From NCBI GenBank assembly GCA_963763485.1, contig CAVXOW010000009.1, positions 124,001 through 188,000 of the forward strand: a stretch of 64,000 nucleotides of DNA, written 5' to 3'. Position numbers and translations under genes: made by a program. This DNA comes from CAWCKS01 sp963763485. GTDB lineage: Bacteria; Pseudomonadota; Alphaproteobacteria; Rhizobiales; Xanthobacteraceae. Shown piece after piece: positions 37,784 through 46,799 of this stretch (position 1 is its first letter; each line of letters begins with the position of its first letter). Under the pieces are notes generated by a model, which saw nothing but the letters and a program-made list of their open reading frames with translations, was not told where the DNA came from and ran no database searches.

Positions 37784-39610
37784 ATGGGTATTTTCGACGC
37801 TCTCAACACATCGGTTTCCGGTCTGCAGGCGCAGTCATTCGCGCTCCAGAATATCTCCGGCAACATCGCGAACGCGTCGACCGTCGGCTTCAAGGGGACC
37901 AACACCAGTTTCGAAGATATCGTCCCGACGAGCGTGACACCCGACCAACAGGCGGCCGGCGGCGTCAGGGCGAGCGCGCAAGCGACGATCACCAGCCAGG
38001 GAACGGTTTCCGCGACCGCCGTTGCGACCAATATGGCGATCAGCGGTGCGGGCTTTTTCAACGTGCAGAAGCCCATCGGCGTCGTCGACAACGTGGCCGT
38101 GTTCAACGGGGTCACCAACTATACGCGTCGCGGTGATTTCCAGCTCAATGCCAACGGCAATCTCGTCAACGGCGCCGGATACTACCTGCTTGGCGTGACC
38201 GTCGATCCCAAGACCGGCAACCCGATCGGCAACGTGCCGCAAGTCTTGCAGTTTCAGAACAATTTCATCCCGGCGCAGGCAACGACCAAGATTACATATG
38301 CTGCCAACCTTCCGACTAGGCCGTCGACGGTGGCGAGTTCCACCGCCGCGATTGGCTCGCTGACGGCGCTGGGCGGCCTGAATCCGGCCGACTTCACCTC
38401 CAATCCGCAGATCATCGGGACGCCGCCCGCGCCCTTCACCGACGCCACCTTCACGGGAAGCTCCGTCAACAACAAGGCGGCGGTCCCGGCACCCATCACC
38501 GGCGCGACAACCTTGTCCGGTGCCGCGGGCACGGATTCGCTCACGTCGAATTTTAATTCGGGCGACACCATCACCGTCGACGCCACGGTCATCAACATCA
38601 CGGCTGCTGGTGTCGGCCTGCAGGATGCGACGCACGTGCGCGCCGATGATCCCTTAAGCTCGCTGCTGACCAAGATCGACGCCATTACCGGCACCGCGAA
38701 CCCCTCGACCATCAGCGGTGGCGCGATCACGCTGCATACAGGTATAACCTCGACCCTGACGGTCACGAGTTCGAACGCGGCGGCATTCGGCGCGCTTGGC
38801 TTCCCTCCCACCGTGACCCAGGCCCGTGGCGGCGGCGGTACCGCGGGCACCGGCGTCGTCATCGGTAGCGACACAGCGACGTTCGCGAACGAATCCATCA
38901 GCGGCGGCGCAGTAACGGCGTTCGACGCCACGGGAACGCCGGTCAACCTGCAGCTGCGATGGGCCAAGACCGATAGCTCCACCCTCGGCGTTCCGCATAC
39001 CGATACCTGGAACCTGTTCTATCAGTCCAATTCGACTGCGGCGGGTCCGCAAACCGCCTGGATCAACGTCGGGACCAACTTTGTCTTCGGTACTAACGGA
39101 GCACTGCTCAGCCCCTCAGGAGCGAGCATCACGCTCTCGAACGTTACCGTCAACAACCAGCCGCTCGGCAATCTCACGCTCACGTATGGCGCAGGCGGCC
39201 TTACCCAATATGCCAGCGTCGGCGGCACCGCGACAATCAATCAGATTCAGCAGGACGGCTTTGCTGCCGGACAGCTTCAAACGGTTGCTATCAACAATAG
39301 CGGTCTCGTAGTCGGAACATTTTCCAACGGCCAGAATCTCAATCTCGCGGCCGTCTCCTTGTCTCACTTCAACGGCCCCAACTACCTGAAACCCCTCGAC
39401 GGCGGCGCCTATGCCGCGACCGATCAATCGGGTGTCGCGATCGCCGGCGCAACGGGAACAATCAGCGGATCATCGGTCGAAAGTTCGAACACGGATATCG
39501 CCGACGAATTCACCAAGCTGATCGTGACCCAGCAGGCCTACTCCGCCAACACCAAGGTGATCACAACGGCGCAAACCATGACCCAGGATCTCCTGAACGT
39601 GCTGCGGTGA
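37784..39610 (+). CDS. flgE: Flagellar hook protein FlgE
   Basis: 608 residues, hook subunit exported through the flagellar type III apparatus. The N-terminal rod/hook signature ALNTSVSGLQAQSFALQNIS with NIANASTVGFKG, and the C-terminal DEFTKLIVTQQAYSANTKVI with TMTQDLLNVL, are the paired helices of the hook core. It is longer than enteric FlgE because of a beta-rich insert at about residues 224-349 (SGAAGTDSL, GDTITV, LLTKID, SSNAAAFGALGF) that is clearly related to one in FlgL. ATG 37784 has GGAG 8 bases upstream. It is the first gene of the flgE-flgK-flgL set. Confidence 0.95.
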   Translation: MGIFDALNTSVSGLQAQSFALQNISGNIANASTVGFKGTNTSFEDIVPTSVTPDQQAAGGVRASAQATITSQGTVSATAVATNMAISGAGFFNVQKPIGVVDNVAVFNGVTNYTRRGDFQLNANGNLVNGAGYYLLGVTVDPKTGNPIGNVPQVLQFQNNFIPAQATTKITYAANLPTRPSTVASSTAAIGSLTALGGLNPADFTSNPQIIGTPPAPFTDATFTGSSVNNKAAVPAPITGATTLSGAAGTDSLTSNFNSGDTITVDATVINITAAGVGLQDATHVRADDPLSSLLTKIDAITGTANPSTISGGAITLHTGITSTLTVTSSNAAAFGALGFPPTVTQARGGGGTAGTGVVIGSDTATFANESISGGAVTAFDATGTPVNLQLRWAKTDSSTLGVPHTDTWNLFYQSNSTAAGPQTAWINVGTNFVFGTNGALLSPSGASITLSNVTVNNQPLGNLTLTYGAGGLTQYASVGGTATINQIQQDGFAAGQLQTVAINNSGLVVGTFSNGQNLNLAAVSLSHFNGPNYLKPLDGGAYAATDQSGVAIAGATGTISGSSVESSNTDIADEFTKLIVTQQAYSANTKVITTAQTMTQDLLNVLR

Positions 39611-39648
39611 GGCATCTGCATTCGACCGGCTGATCTGAGGCGAATACC

Positions 39649-41526
39649 ATGAGTTTGAGTTCAGCTCTCGCCACTGCGATGGCGGGTTTGCGTGTCAATC
39701 AGGCGGCGCTGTCGATCGTATCATCGAACATCGCCAACGCGCAGACGCCGGGCTACGTCACCCGAACCCTCGACCAGATTGAGATCGCGGGCGCCAGCGC
39801 GGACGCCGGAGCGAGCGTCCGTGACATCGGCGTTGGCCGCCAGCTCGACCAGTTCCTGCAATCACAGTTGCGCACCGAGACGTCGGGCGGGGCCTACGCC
39901 GATAAGATGTCGGGTGTGCTGGCGCAGCTGCAGAGCCTCTATGGCACGCCCGGCGGCAGCGGAACGCTCGAGACGGCATACAACAGCTTTACTTCCGCGC
40001 TGCAGGCGCTGTCGGCAAATTCAGGCGCCCAGTCCGCGCGATCCCTGGCCCTGACCACGGCGCAATCGCTGGCACAGCAATTGAACACCACGACGCAGGG
40101 AGTTCAGGCGCTGCGGACGAACGCGGAGCAGGACATCGGAGCCGCCGTCACTCAAGCCAACAACGACATGTCGCAGATTGCGAAACTCAATTCGCAGCTG
40201 CAGAGCCTTCCGGCGAACGACAACAATGCCGCAACGCTGATGGACCAGCGCGATAGCGCCATCAACGATCTCGCGCAGTTAATGGACATCCGTGTCGTCA
40301 CCGACAATGCCAACCAGGCGACGGTCTACACGACGTCCGGCTTGCAACTGGTCGGCGTCCAGGCCTCGCAGCTGTCATTCAATTCACAGGGAACGCTTAA
40401 CGCGAGTTCGCTATGGAACAGCAACCCGGTCTTGTCCACGGCTGGCACGCTCACGCTGAACTTCCCGAATGGCGCGAGCGTGGACATGATCGAGACCAAG
40501 GCGATCGGGTCGGGTCGCATCGGCGCCGATCTTCGATTGCGGGACAGCACTCTGGTGCAGGCGCAAACGCAGCTCGATCAGCTGGCTGCGACGCTGGCCA
40601 GTTCGCTATCGGATTTGACCACTTCCGGTACGCCGGTGACGGTAGGCAGCAAGGCGGGATTCGATCTTGACCTGTCGAACGTACTGCCGGGAAATTCGAT
40701 CAACCTGACTTACACCGACACGGCAACCAACACGCCGCATCAGATTACGATCGTACGCGTGGATGATCCGACCGCGCTGCCGCTGCCCAATACAGCCGCC
40801 AGTCCCAACGACAAGGTGATCGGCGTCAACTTCCAGGGCGGGATGGCCTCAATCGTTTCACAAATCGCTGCCGCGGTCGGCAATACCAACCTGCAATTCT
40901 CCAATCCGGCAGGGTCGACGTTGCGGGTTCTCGATAACGGCGCAGCGGCGGTGAGCGTCAACGCGGCATCAACAACCGTCACGACGACCGCGCTCGCGAA
41001 CGGCAACTCGCAACTTCCGGTATTCACCGATGGCAGCACGCCTTATACCGGCGTGATCACCGGCCCTGGCATTCAGCAGACCGGATTTGCAGGGCGCATC
41101 TCGGTCAATTCCGCGCTGGTCAGCGATCCTTCGAAGTTCGTGATCTACAACACCTCGCCATTGACGACCGCCGGAGACACCACGCGTTCGGATTTTCTCT
41201 ACTCCCAGCTGACAGCGGGGTTGTTCACGTACTCACCGCAGACCGGCCTTGGCTCGAGGACGTCGCCGTTGAAGGGTACGCTGCCGAATTATCTGCAGCA
41301 ATTCCTCAACCTGCAGTCCAATGCGGCGTCGTCGGCGCAGCAGCTTGCGCAAGGCCAGGACGTCGTGGTCAAGACCCTGCAGCAGAAAGTCAACTCCACG
41401 TCCGGCGTCAACATCGATGCCGAAATGGCGAATCTGATTGCGCTGCAGAACACCTACGCGGCCAACGCTCACGTAATGTCCGTGCTGCAATCGGTAATGC
41501 AGACCTTGATGCAGGTTCAGTTGTAA
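39649..41526 (+). CDS. flgK: Flagellar hook-associated protein 1, FlgK
   Basis: 625 residues, first hook-filament junction protein. The N-terminus SSALATAMAGLRVNQAALSI with SSNIANAQTPGYVTRT and the C-terminus DAEMANLIALQNTYAANAHV with LQSVMQTLMQVQL are the HAP1 hallmarks. The central segment (about 150-560) is the variable surface-exposed part, rich in Thr/Ser/Asn. It is 38 bases downstream of flgE and 10 bases before flgL, so the three form one operon. No lesion was seen. Confidence 0.95.
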   Translation: MSLSSALATAMAGLRVNQAALSIVSSNIANAQTPGYVTRTLDQIEIAGASADAGASVRDIGVGRQLDQFLQSQLRTETSGGAYADKMSGVLAQLQSLYGTPGGSGTLETAYNSFTSALQALSANSGAQSARSLALTTAQSLAQQLNTTTQGVQALRTNAEQDIGAAVTQANNDMSQIAKLNSQLQSLPANDNNAATLMDQRDSAINDLAQLMDIRVVTDNANQATVYTTSGLQLVGVQASQLSFNSQGTLNASSLWNSNPVLSTAGTLTLNFPNGASVDMIETKAIGSGRIGADLRLRDSTLVQAQTQLDQLAATLASSLSDLTTSGTPVTVGSKAGFDLDLSNVLPGNSINLTYTDTATNTPHQITIVRVDDPTALPLPNTAASPNDKVIGVNFQGGMASIVSQIAAAVGNTNLQFSNPAGSTLRVLDNGAAAVSVNAASTTVTTTALANGNSQLPVFTDGSTPYTGVITGPGIQQTGFAGRISVNSALVSDPSKFVIYNTSPLTTAGDTTRSDFLYSQLTAGLFTYSPQTGLGSRTSPLKGTLPNYLQQFLNLQSNAASSAQQLAQGQDVVVKTLQQKVNSTSGVNIDAEMANLIALQNTYAANAHVMSVLQSVMQTLMQVQL

Positions 41527-41536
41527 GGCGGTTCAG

Positions 41537-43414
41537 ATGGCGATCAACGGTGTCGGCAACGGCAATTTCCTGCTTGGACAATCTGTCCTGGACCTCAAGA
41601 GTCAACTCGACACGTTGCAGACGCAGCTCGCGACCGGCAAGAAGTCGACCGACTATTCGGGAATGGGCGTCAACGAAGGATTTGCGATCTTCGCGCGTGC
41701 GCAGCTGTCAAATCTGTCTGCCTTCACGACGACGATGACCAACATCAACACCACGATCGACACCGCCAACACGGCGTTGCAGTCGTTCAGCGACATCGCG
41801 AAGCAGGTGCAAACCGCGGCCGGCAGCGGCGGCGCGGTCGTGACCGGGTCCGGACAGACCGTTGGTCAACAGACTGCGCTGTTGCAGCTGAAGTCGATGC
41901 TGGAAATGCTGAATACGCAGGCTGGCGATCGCTACCTGTTTTCCGGAAGCGCCATCGACACGCCGTCCGTCGCGTCGATGGACGACATCCTCAATGGCAA
42001 AGGGCCTCTGGCAGGATTGAAACAGCTGATCGCCGAGCGCAACCAGGCTGATCTCGGCGCCGGCGGCTTGGGGCGGCTCGTCATCTCTTCACCCACTCCG
42101 ACCTCGGTGTCGGTCGCGGAAGATGTCGCTGGCTCGCCGTTCGGCTTCAAGCTCAATGCGATCACGTCGTCGCTGACCGGAGCAACTGTTACCGGCCCGA
42201 CCGGATCGCCGCCGGCGGTCTCGGTCAACCTTGGCGCGACCAATCCCAACAACGGCGATCAGGTCACCTTCACGTTCAACCTGCCGGACGGCACGACGGA
42301 AGCGATACAACTGACCGCTTCGTCCGCGACGCCGCCGCCGACCGGAAGTTTTGCGATCGGCGCCACACCCACGGCAACTGCGGCCAACCTCAAAGCCACG
42401 CTCAACAACGCGATCGGCACGCTCGCCAGCACCTCGCTGGTCGCGGCCTCGGCCATGGCGGCGTCGGACAATTTTTTCAATACGGACGGGACGGCAACAG
42501 GAAGCGTCGTCAACAACAAGCTCGCGGTCCCGGCGCCCATCACCGGGGCAACGCTCCTGTCTGGCGCTGCGGGGACGGATTCGCTGGCGACGAACTTTGC
42601 TGCGGGTGACACCATCACCGTCAACGGCACAACCCTCACCTTTGTTGCCGCGGGCGCCACTGGCAACCAGCTCAACGTCACCGACAGCGTCCAGACGTTG
42701 TTGACGAAGATCGATTCGATCACGGGCACTGCAACCCCCTCGACCATCAGCGGTGGCGTCATCACGCTGCATACCGACAACGCTGCGAGCCTGAACGTCA
42801 CGAGCTCGAACGCTGCGGCGTTCGCGGCGCTCGGCTTTGGGCCCACCGTGACCGCGGTCCAGCCGCCGCTGCGGGTTGGAGGAGTGCCGCTGAACACGGC
42901 GACGACTCTGGTCAGCGGTGCTGCGAACACCGTCGCCTGGTACACTGGCGAAGCCGGCAGCGGTCCGGCTCGCGCATCATCGACCGCGCGGGTCGATCAG
43001 ACCGCGACGATTTAATACGGCGTGCGCGCCAACGAGCAAGCCATTCGCTCCGCGCTGCAATCGGTCGCGGCCTTTGCTGTCGTGACAACGTCACCCAACA
43101 ATGCAAATGCGACCGCACTGGTTGGTGCTCTCAATCAGCGTGTGGCGACGGGCCTGACGCCTCAGGGGACACAGCAGAGCGTCGCGGATATCCAGACCGA
43201 TCTGGCGAGCGCGCAGGTCGCGATGAAAAATATCACCGCGCGGCAAAGTCAGTCCCAGCTCATGCTGCAGGATCTGGTCGATCAGACCGAGAATGTCTCC
43301 AGCGATCAGGTCGCGACCGAGATTCTGGCGCTGCAGACCAGGTTGCAGGCGTCATATCAGACCACATCGATGCTCGCTCAGCTCACACTCGTGAAGTACT
43401 TGCCGATCGCATAG
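41537..43414 (+). CDS. flgL: Flagellar hook-associated protein 3, FlgL (in-frame TAA at codon 493)
   Basis: 625 codons when read through. The N-terminal helices (FLLGQSVLDLKSQLDTLQTQ; LATGKKSTDYSG; GDRYLFSGS) are FlgL-like. Residues about 318-441 hold the same beta-rich insert as FlgE. The frame then meets TAA (43013-43015) after RVDQTATI. The same frame resumes as YGVRANEQAIRSALQ and continues to a normal FlgL C-terminus, QTRLQASYQTTSMLAQLTLV. A CAA (Gln) to TAA change explains it. Truncation would remove the C-terminal helix needed for filament assembly, so the strain would be non-motile unless readthrough, or unless the base is an error. It is the last gene of the flgEKL operon. Confidence 0.88.
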
Positions 43415-43620
43415 TTCGGCGCGCTCGAGCTCTCGACGGTGTGTCGCGATCGCTGATGTAGCGCCTCGCGTTAGCTGAATATTATCCGGCTTCGTTAACC
43501 ACGACATTTTCGGCGCAGTCGCCTGCCGCAGTCGATCGTTTCAAACGCAGCGAACATCTTCATCCCTCTTAAAGCATGCGCTTCGAGTCCGGCCGAGATC
43601 GGGACATCCCACAGGCTGGA
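43415..43620. other. Upstream region of the first flagellin
   Basis: No gene. It contains the likely promoter of the flagellin cluster, but I could not match a sigma-54 or sigma-28 consensus with confidence. Confidence 0.45.
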
Positions 43621-43708
43621 TTCAGTTTTCATTTATTGGTGGCTTCCTAGGGTCCGGTGCTCGGCCAAGAAGGCCGAAGTATAGCGTAACGCCAGAAAGG
43701 TTGTTCCC
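43621..43708 (+). promoter_or_regulatory. Flagellin leader with conserved hairpin (copy 1)
   Basis: The leader carries TTCAGTTTTC, then a hairpin TCGGCC-AAGAA-GGCCGA (43661-43677), then GCGTAACGCCAGAAAGG before the ATG. The same block precedes the second flagellin, and a variant the third. It is a candidate binding site for FlbT, which is known to bind flagellin mRNA leaders in Caulobacter. Confidence 0.6.
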
Positions 43709-44956
43709 ATGTCTTTGTCCAACATCACACTCTCCTCGGCAGTCCGCCAGAACCTGCTCTCCCTGCAGGATACCGCTAGTCTGCTCGCCACCACCCAGGG
43801 CCGTCTCGCCACCGGCAAGAAGGTCAACAGCGCGCTCGACAACCCCACCAACTTCTTCACCGCTTCCGGCCTCGATGCCCGCGCCAGCGACATCAGCAAC
43901 CTGCTCGACAGCATCGGCAATGGCGTGCAGGTTCTGCAGGCCGCCGACACCGGCATCACCTCGCTGTCGAAGCTGGTCGATACTGCGAAGTCGATCGCCA
44001 ACCAGGTGCTGCAGCAGCCCACAGGCTATACCTCGTTGGCCAACGTCTCGATCGCCGCGCCGACAGGTGCCGGTGCGCTGGGCGTCGCGGGTACTGCGAC
44101 CGATCTGACCAACGCCGGCACGAACTCGCTGAACGGCAAGACGCTGATCTTCAAGACGTCAGCGACTGCGACGACCACGCTGACCATCAGCAGCACTGTC
44201 GCTGCTGGCAATGTCAACTCGATTACCAGCCTCAACTCGGCACTTTCGGCGGCGGGTATTCAGCTCAACGCAAGCCTCAACGCCAACGGCTCGCTGACGT
44301 TCACCTCTTCCAACAATGCCGCCTCGCAGACGATCACCGCGACAGGCACCTATGCCGCTCCGGCGGCTGGTTCCTCGACCTCGGTGGACGTCTCCGGTAC
44401 GGCAACCTTTGGCGCGGTGACCGCTGCGGTCGCCGACCCGGTGTCGCAGGCGACGCGCTCGTCGCTGGTCAGCCAGTACAACCAGATCATCACGCAGATC
44501 ACGACGACTGCGCAGGATTCGTCCTTCAACGGCATCAACCTGCTGAACGGCGACTCGCTGAAGCTGGTGTTCGACGAAACCGGCAAGTCGACGTCGACGA
44601 TCACGGGCGTGACCTTCAACCCGGCCGGTCTTGGTCTGGCTGCGCTCACCGCCGGCAGCGACTTCATCGACAACGCCGCGACCAACACCGTTCTGACGAA
44701 CCTCAACACCGCCAGCATCACGCTGCGTTCGCAGGCGTCGGCGTTCGGTGCCAACCTGTCGATCGTGCAGATCCGCCAGGACTTCAACAAGAACCTGATC
44801 AACGTGCTGCAGACCGGTTCGTCCAACCTGACGCTGGCCGACTCCAACGAGGAAGCGGCCAACAGCCAGGCGCTGTCGACCCGTCAGTCGATCGCAACGT
44901 CGGCGCTGTCGCTCGCCAACCAGTCGCAGCAGAGCGTTCTGCAGTTGCTGCGTTGA
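43709..44956 (+). CDS. fliC: Flagellin (tandem copy 1)
   Basis: 415-residue filament subunit. The N-terminal coiled-coil domain (AVRQNLLSLQDTASLLATT, RLATGKKVNSALDNPTNFFT) and the C-terminal one (LSIVQIRQDFNKNLINVLQT, NEEAANSQALSTRQSIATSA ending SVLQLLR) are classical. The central part (about 130-270) holds a flagellin hook-IN-like segment, SLNANGSLTFTSSNNAASQ. It differs from copy 2 at fewer than ten residues. Its own leader hairpin and strong terminator suggest separate transcription. There are no cysteines. Confidence 0.95.
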   Translation: MSLSNITLSSAVRQNLLSLQDTASLLATTQGRLATGKKVNSALDNPTNFFTASGLDARASDISNLLDSIGNGVQVLQAADTGITSLSKLVDTAKSIANQVLQQPTGYTSLANVSIAAPTGAGALGVAGTATDLTNAGTNSLNGKTLIFKTSATATTTLTISSTVAAGNVNSITSLNSALSAAGIQLNASLNANGSLTFTSSNNAASQTITATGTYAAPAAGSSTSVDVSGTATFGAVTAAVADPVSQATRSSLVSQYNQIITQITTTAQDSSFNGINLLNGDSLKLVFDETGKSTSTITGVTFNPAGLGLAALTAGSDFIDNAATNTVLTNLNTASITLRSQASAFGANLSIVQIRQDFNKNLINVLQTGSSNLTLADSNEEAANSQALSTRQSIATSALSLANQSQQSVLQLLR

Positions 44957-44984
44957 TCTCGGCGAAACAAACAAGATACGACAG

Positions 44985-45015
44985 AACGGCGGGGCTTTGG
45001 CCCCGCCGTTTTTTT
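44985..45015 (+). terminator. Rho-independent terminator of flagellin 1
   Basis: Stem AACGGCGGGG/CCCCGCCGTT (44985-44994 with 45001-45010) followed by a run of seven T. The same hairpin core follows flagellins 2 and 3. Confidence 0.9.
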
Positions 45016-45199
45016 ATCTAGCTTTCTGGTGCGGTCACTCGCGGACTTGAGTCCGCGTCGCCGTTTCTTAGCGACCACGCATGGCGAGCCTCGCGCCGCA
45101 GCGCGGGTGACGTTTGCTTAACCTCTTCGACCAGTCTTTATCCGTTTTTTACCATAACTTTTCGTAACCGGCCGGAACCGGGGCCATCTCCGGGGCCGA

Positions 45200-45286
45200 T
45201 TCAGTTTTCGTTGACCATGGATTCCTAGAGTTCCGGCGCTCGGCCAAGAAGGCCGAAGTGTTGCGTAACGCCAGAAAGGTCGTTCC
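45200..45286 (+). promoter_or_regulatory. Flagellin leader with conserved hairpin (copy 2)
   Basis: TTCAGTTTTCGTTGACCAT, then hairpin TCGGCC-AAGAA-GGCCGA (45240-45256), then GCGTAACGCCAGAAAGG and ATG. Nearly identical to copy 1 downstream of the hairpin. Confidence 0.6.
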
Positions 45287-46534
45287 ATGTCTTTGTCCAA
45301 CATTACCCTCTCCGCGGCAGTCCGCCAGAACCTGCTCTCCCTGCAGGGCACCGCTGACCTGCTCGCGACCACCCAGGGCCGTCTCGCCACCGGCAAGAAG
45401 GTCAACAGCGCGCTCGACAACCCCACCAACTTCTTCACTGCTTCCGGCCTCGACGCCCGCGCCAGCGACATCAGCAACCTGCTCGACAGCATCGGCAACG
45501 GCGTGCAGGTTCTGCAGGCCGCCAACACCGGCATTACCTCGCTGTCGAAGCTGGTCGATACTGCGAAGTCGATCGCCAACCAGGTGCTGCAGCAGCCCAC
45601 AGGCTATACCTCGTTGGCCAACGTCTCGATCGCCGCGCCGACAGGTGCCGGTGCGCTGGGCGTCGCGGGTACTGCGACCGATCTGACCAACGCCGGCACG
45701 AACTCGCTGAATGGCAAGACGCTGATCTTCAAGACGTCAGCGACTGCGACGACCACGCTGACCATCAGCAGCACTGTCGCTGCTGGCAATGTCAACTCGA
45801 TTACCAGCCTCAACTCGGCACTTTCGGCGGCGGGTATTCAGCTCAACGCAAGCCTCAACGCCAACGGCTCGCTGACGTTCACCTCGTCCAACAATGCCGC
45901 CTCCCAGACGATCACCGCCACAGGCACCTATGCCGCTCCGGCGGCTGGTTCCTCGACCTCGGTGGACGTCTCGGGTACGGCAACCTTTGGCGCGGTGACC
46001 GCTGCGGTCGCCGACCCGGTGTCGCAGGCGACGCGCTCGTCGCTGGTCAGCCAGTACAACCAGATCATCACGCAGATCACGACGACTGCGCAGGATTCGT
46101 CCTTCAACGGCATCAACCTGCTGAACGGCGACTCGCTGAAGCTGGTGTTCGACGAAACCGGCAAGTCGACGTCGACGATCACGGGCGTGACCTTCAATCC
46201 GGCCGGTCTCGGTCTGGCTGCGCTCACCGCCGGCACCGACTTCATCGACAACGCCGCGACCAACACCGTTCTGACGAACCTCAACACCGCCAGCATCACG
46301 CTGCGTTCGCAGGCGTCGGCGTTCGGCGCCAACCTGTCGATCGTGCAGATCCGCCAGGACTTCAACAAGAACCTGATCAACGTGCTGCAGACCGGTTCGT
46401 CCAACCTGACGCTGGCCGACTCCAACGAGGAAGCGGCCAACAGCCAGGCGCTGTCGACCCGTCAGTCGATCGCGACGTCGGCGCTGTCGCTTGCCAACCA
46501 GGCCCAGCAAAACGTGCTGCAGCTGCTGCGCTGA
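45287..46534 (+). CDS. fliC: Flagellin (tandem copy 2)
   Basis: 415-residue flagellin. Differences from copy 1 are confined to scattered positions (for example SS to SA at residue 10, QD to QG at 21, AADTG to AANTG, AGSDF to AGTDF, SQQSV to AQQNV). The central few hundred bases are almost identical in DNA, including silent positions, which points to recent duplication or gene conversion. It has its own leader and terminator. Confidence 0.95.
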   Translation: MSLSNITLSAAVRQNLLSLQGTADLLATTQGRLATGKKVNSALDNPTNFFTASGLDARASDISNLLDSIGNGVQVLQAANTGITSLSKLVDTAKSIANQVLQQPTGYTSLANVSIAAPTGAGALGVAGTATDLTNAGTNSLNGKTLIFKTSATATTTLTISSTVAAGNVNSITSLNSALSAAGIQLNASLNANGSLTFTSSNNAASQTITATGTYAAPAAGSSTSVDVSGTATFGAVTAAVADPVSQATRSSLVSQYNQIITQITTTAQDSSFNGINLLNGDSLKLVFDETGKSTSTITGVTFNPAGLGLAALTAGTDFIDNAATNTVLTNLNTASITLRSQASAFGANLSIVQIRQDFNKNLINVLQTGSSNLTLADSNEEAANSQALSTRQSIATSALSLANQAQQNVLQLLR

Positions 46535-46562
46535 TCTCGACGAAACTCTCAAACACGACACG

Positions 46563-46590
46563 ACGGCGGGGCTTCGGTCCCGCCGTTTTT
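46563..46590 (+). terminator. Rho-independent terminator of flagellin 2
   Basis: Stem ACGGCGGG/CCCGCCGT (46563-46570 with 46579-46586) and TTTTT. Confidence 0.88.
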
Positions 46591-46714
46591 ATTTCGACTT
46601 TATTTCTGCCGTGTCGCGGCGTTGACGTTCGCTTAACGCCTTCGAGCAATTTTTACTCCGTATTAACCATAATTTTTCGTCGCCAGTCGGAACCGGGACG
46701 TCTCCCGGGCCAAT

Positions 46715-46799
46715 TCATTTTTTGTTGACCATATCCTTTCAGGGTTTCCGGCGTCCGGCCAAGAAGGGCCGACTGTTAGTAAGCCAGAAAGGTCGTTCC
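46715..46799 (+). promoter_or_regulatory. Flagellin leader (copy 3, diverged hairpin)
   Basis: TTCATTTTTTGTTGACCAT, then CGGCC-AAGAAG-GGCCG (46756-46771), a shorter stem than copies 1 and 2, then AAGCCAGAAAGGTCGTTCC before ATG 46800. Confidence 0.55.
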
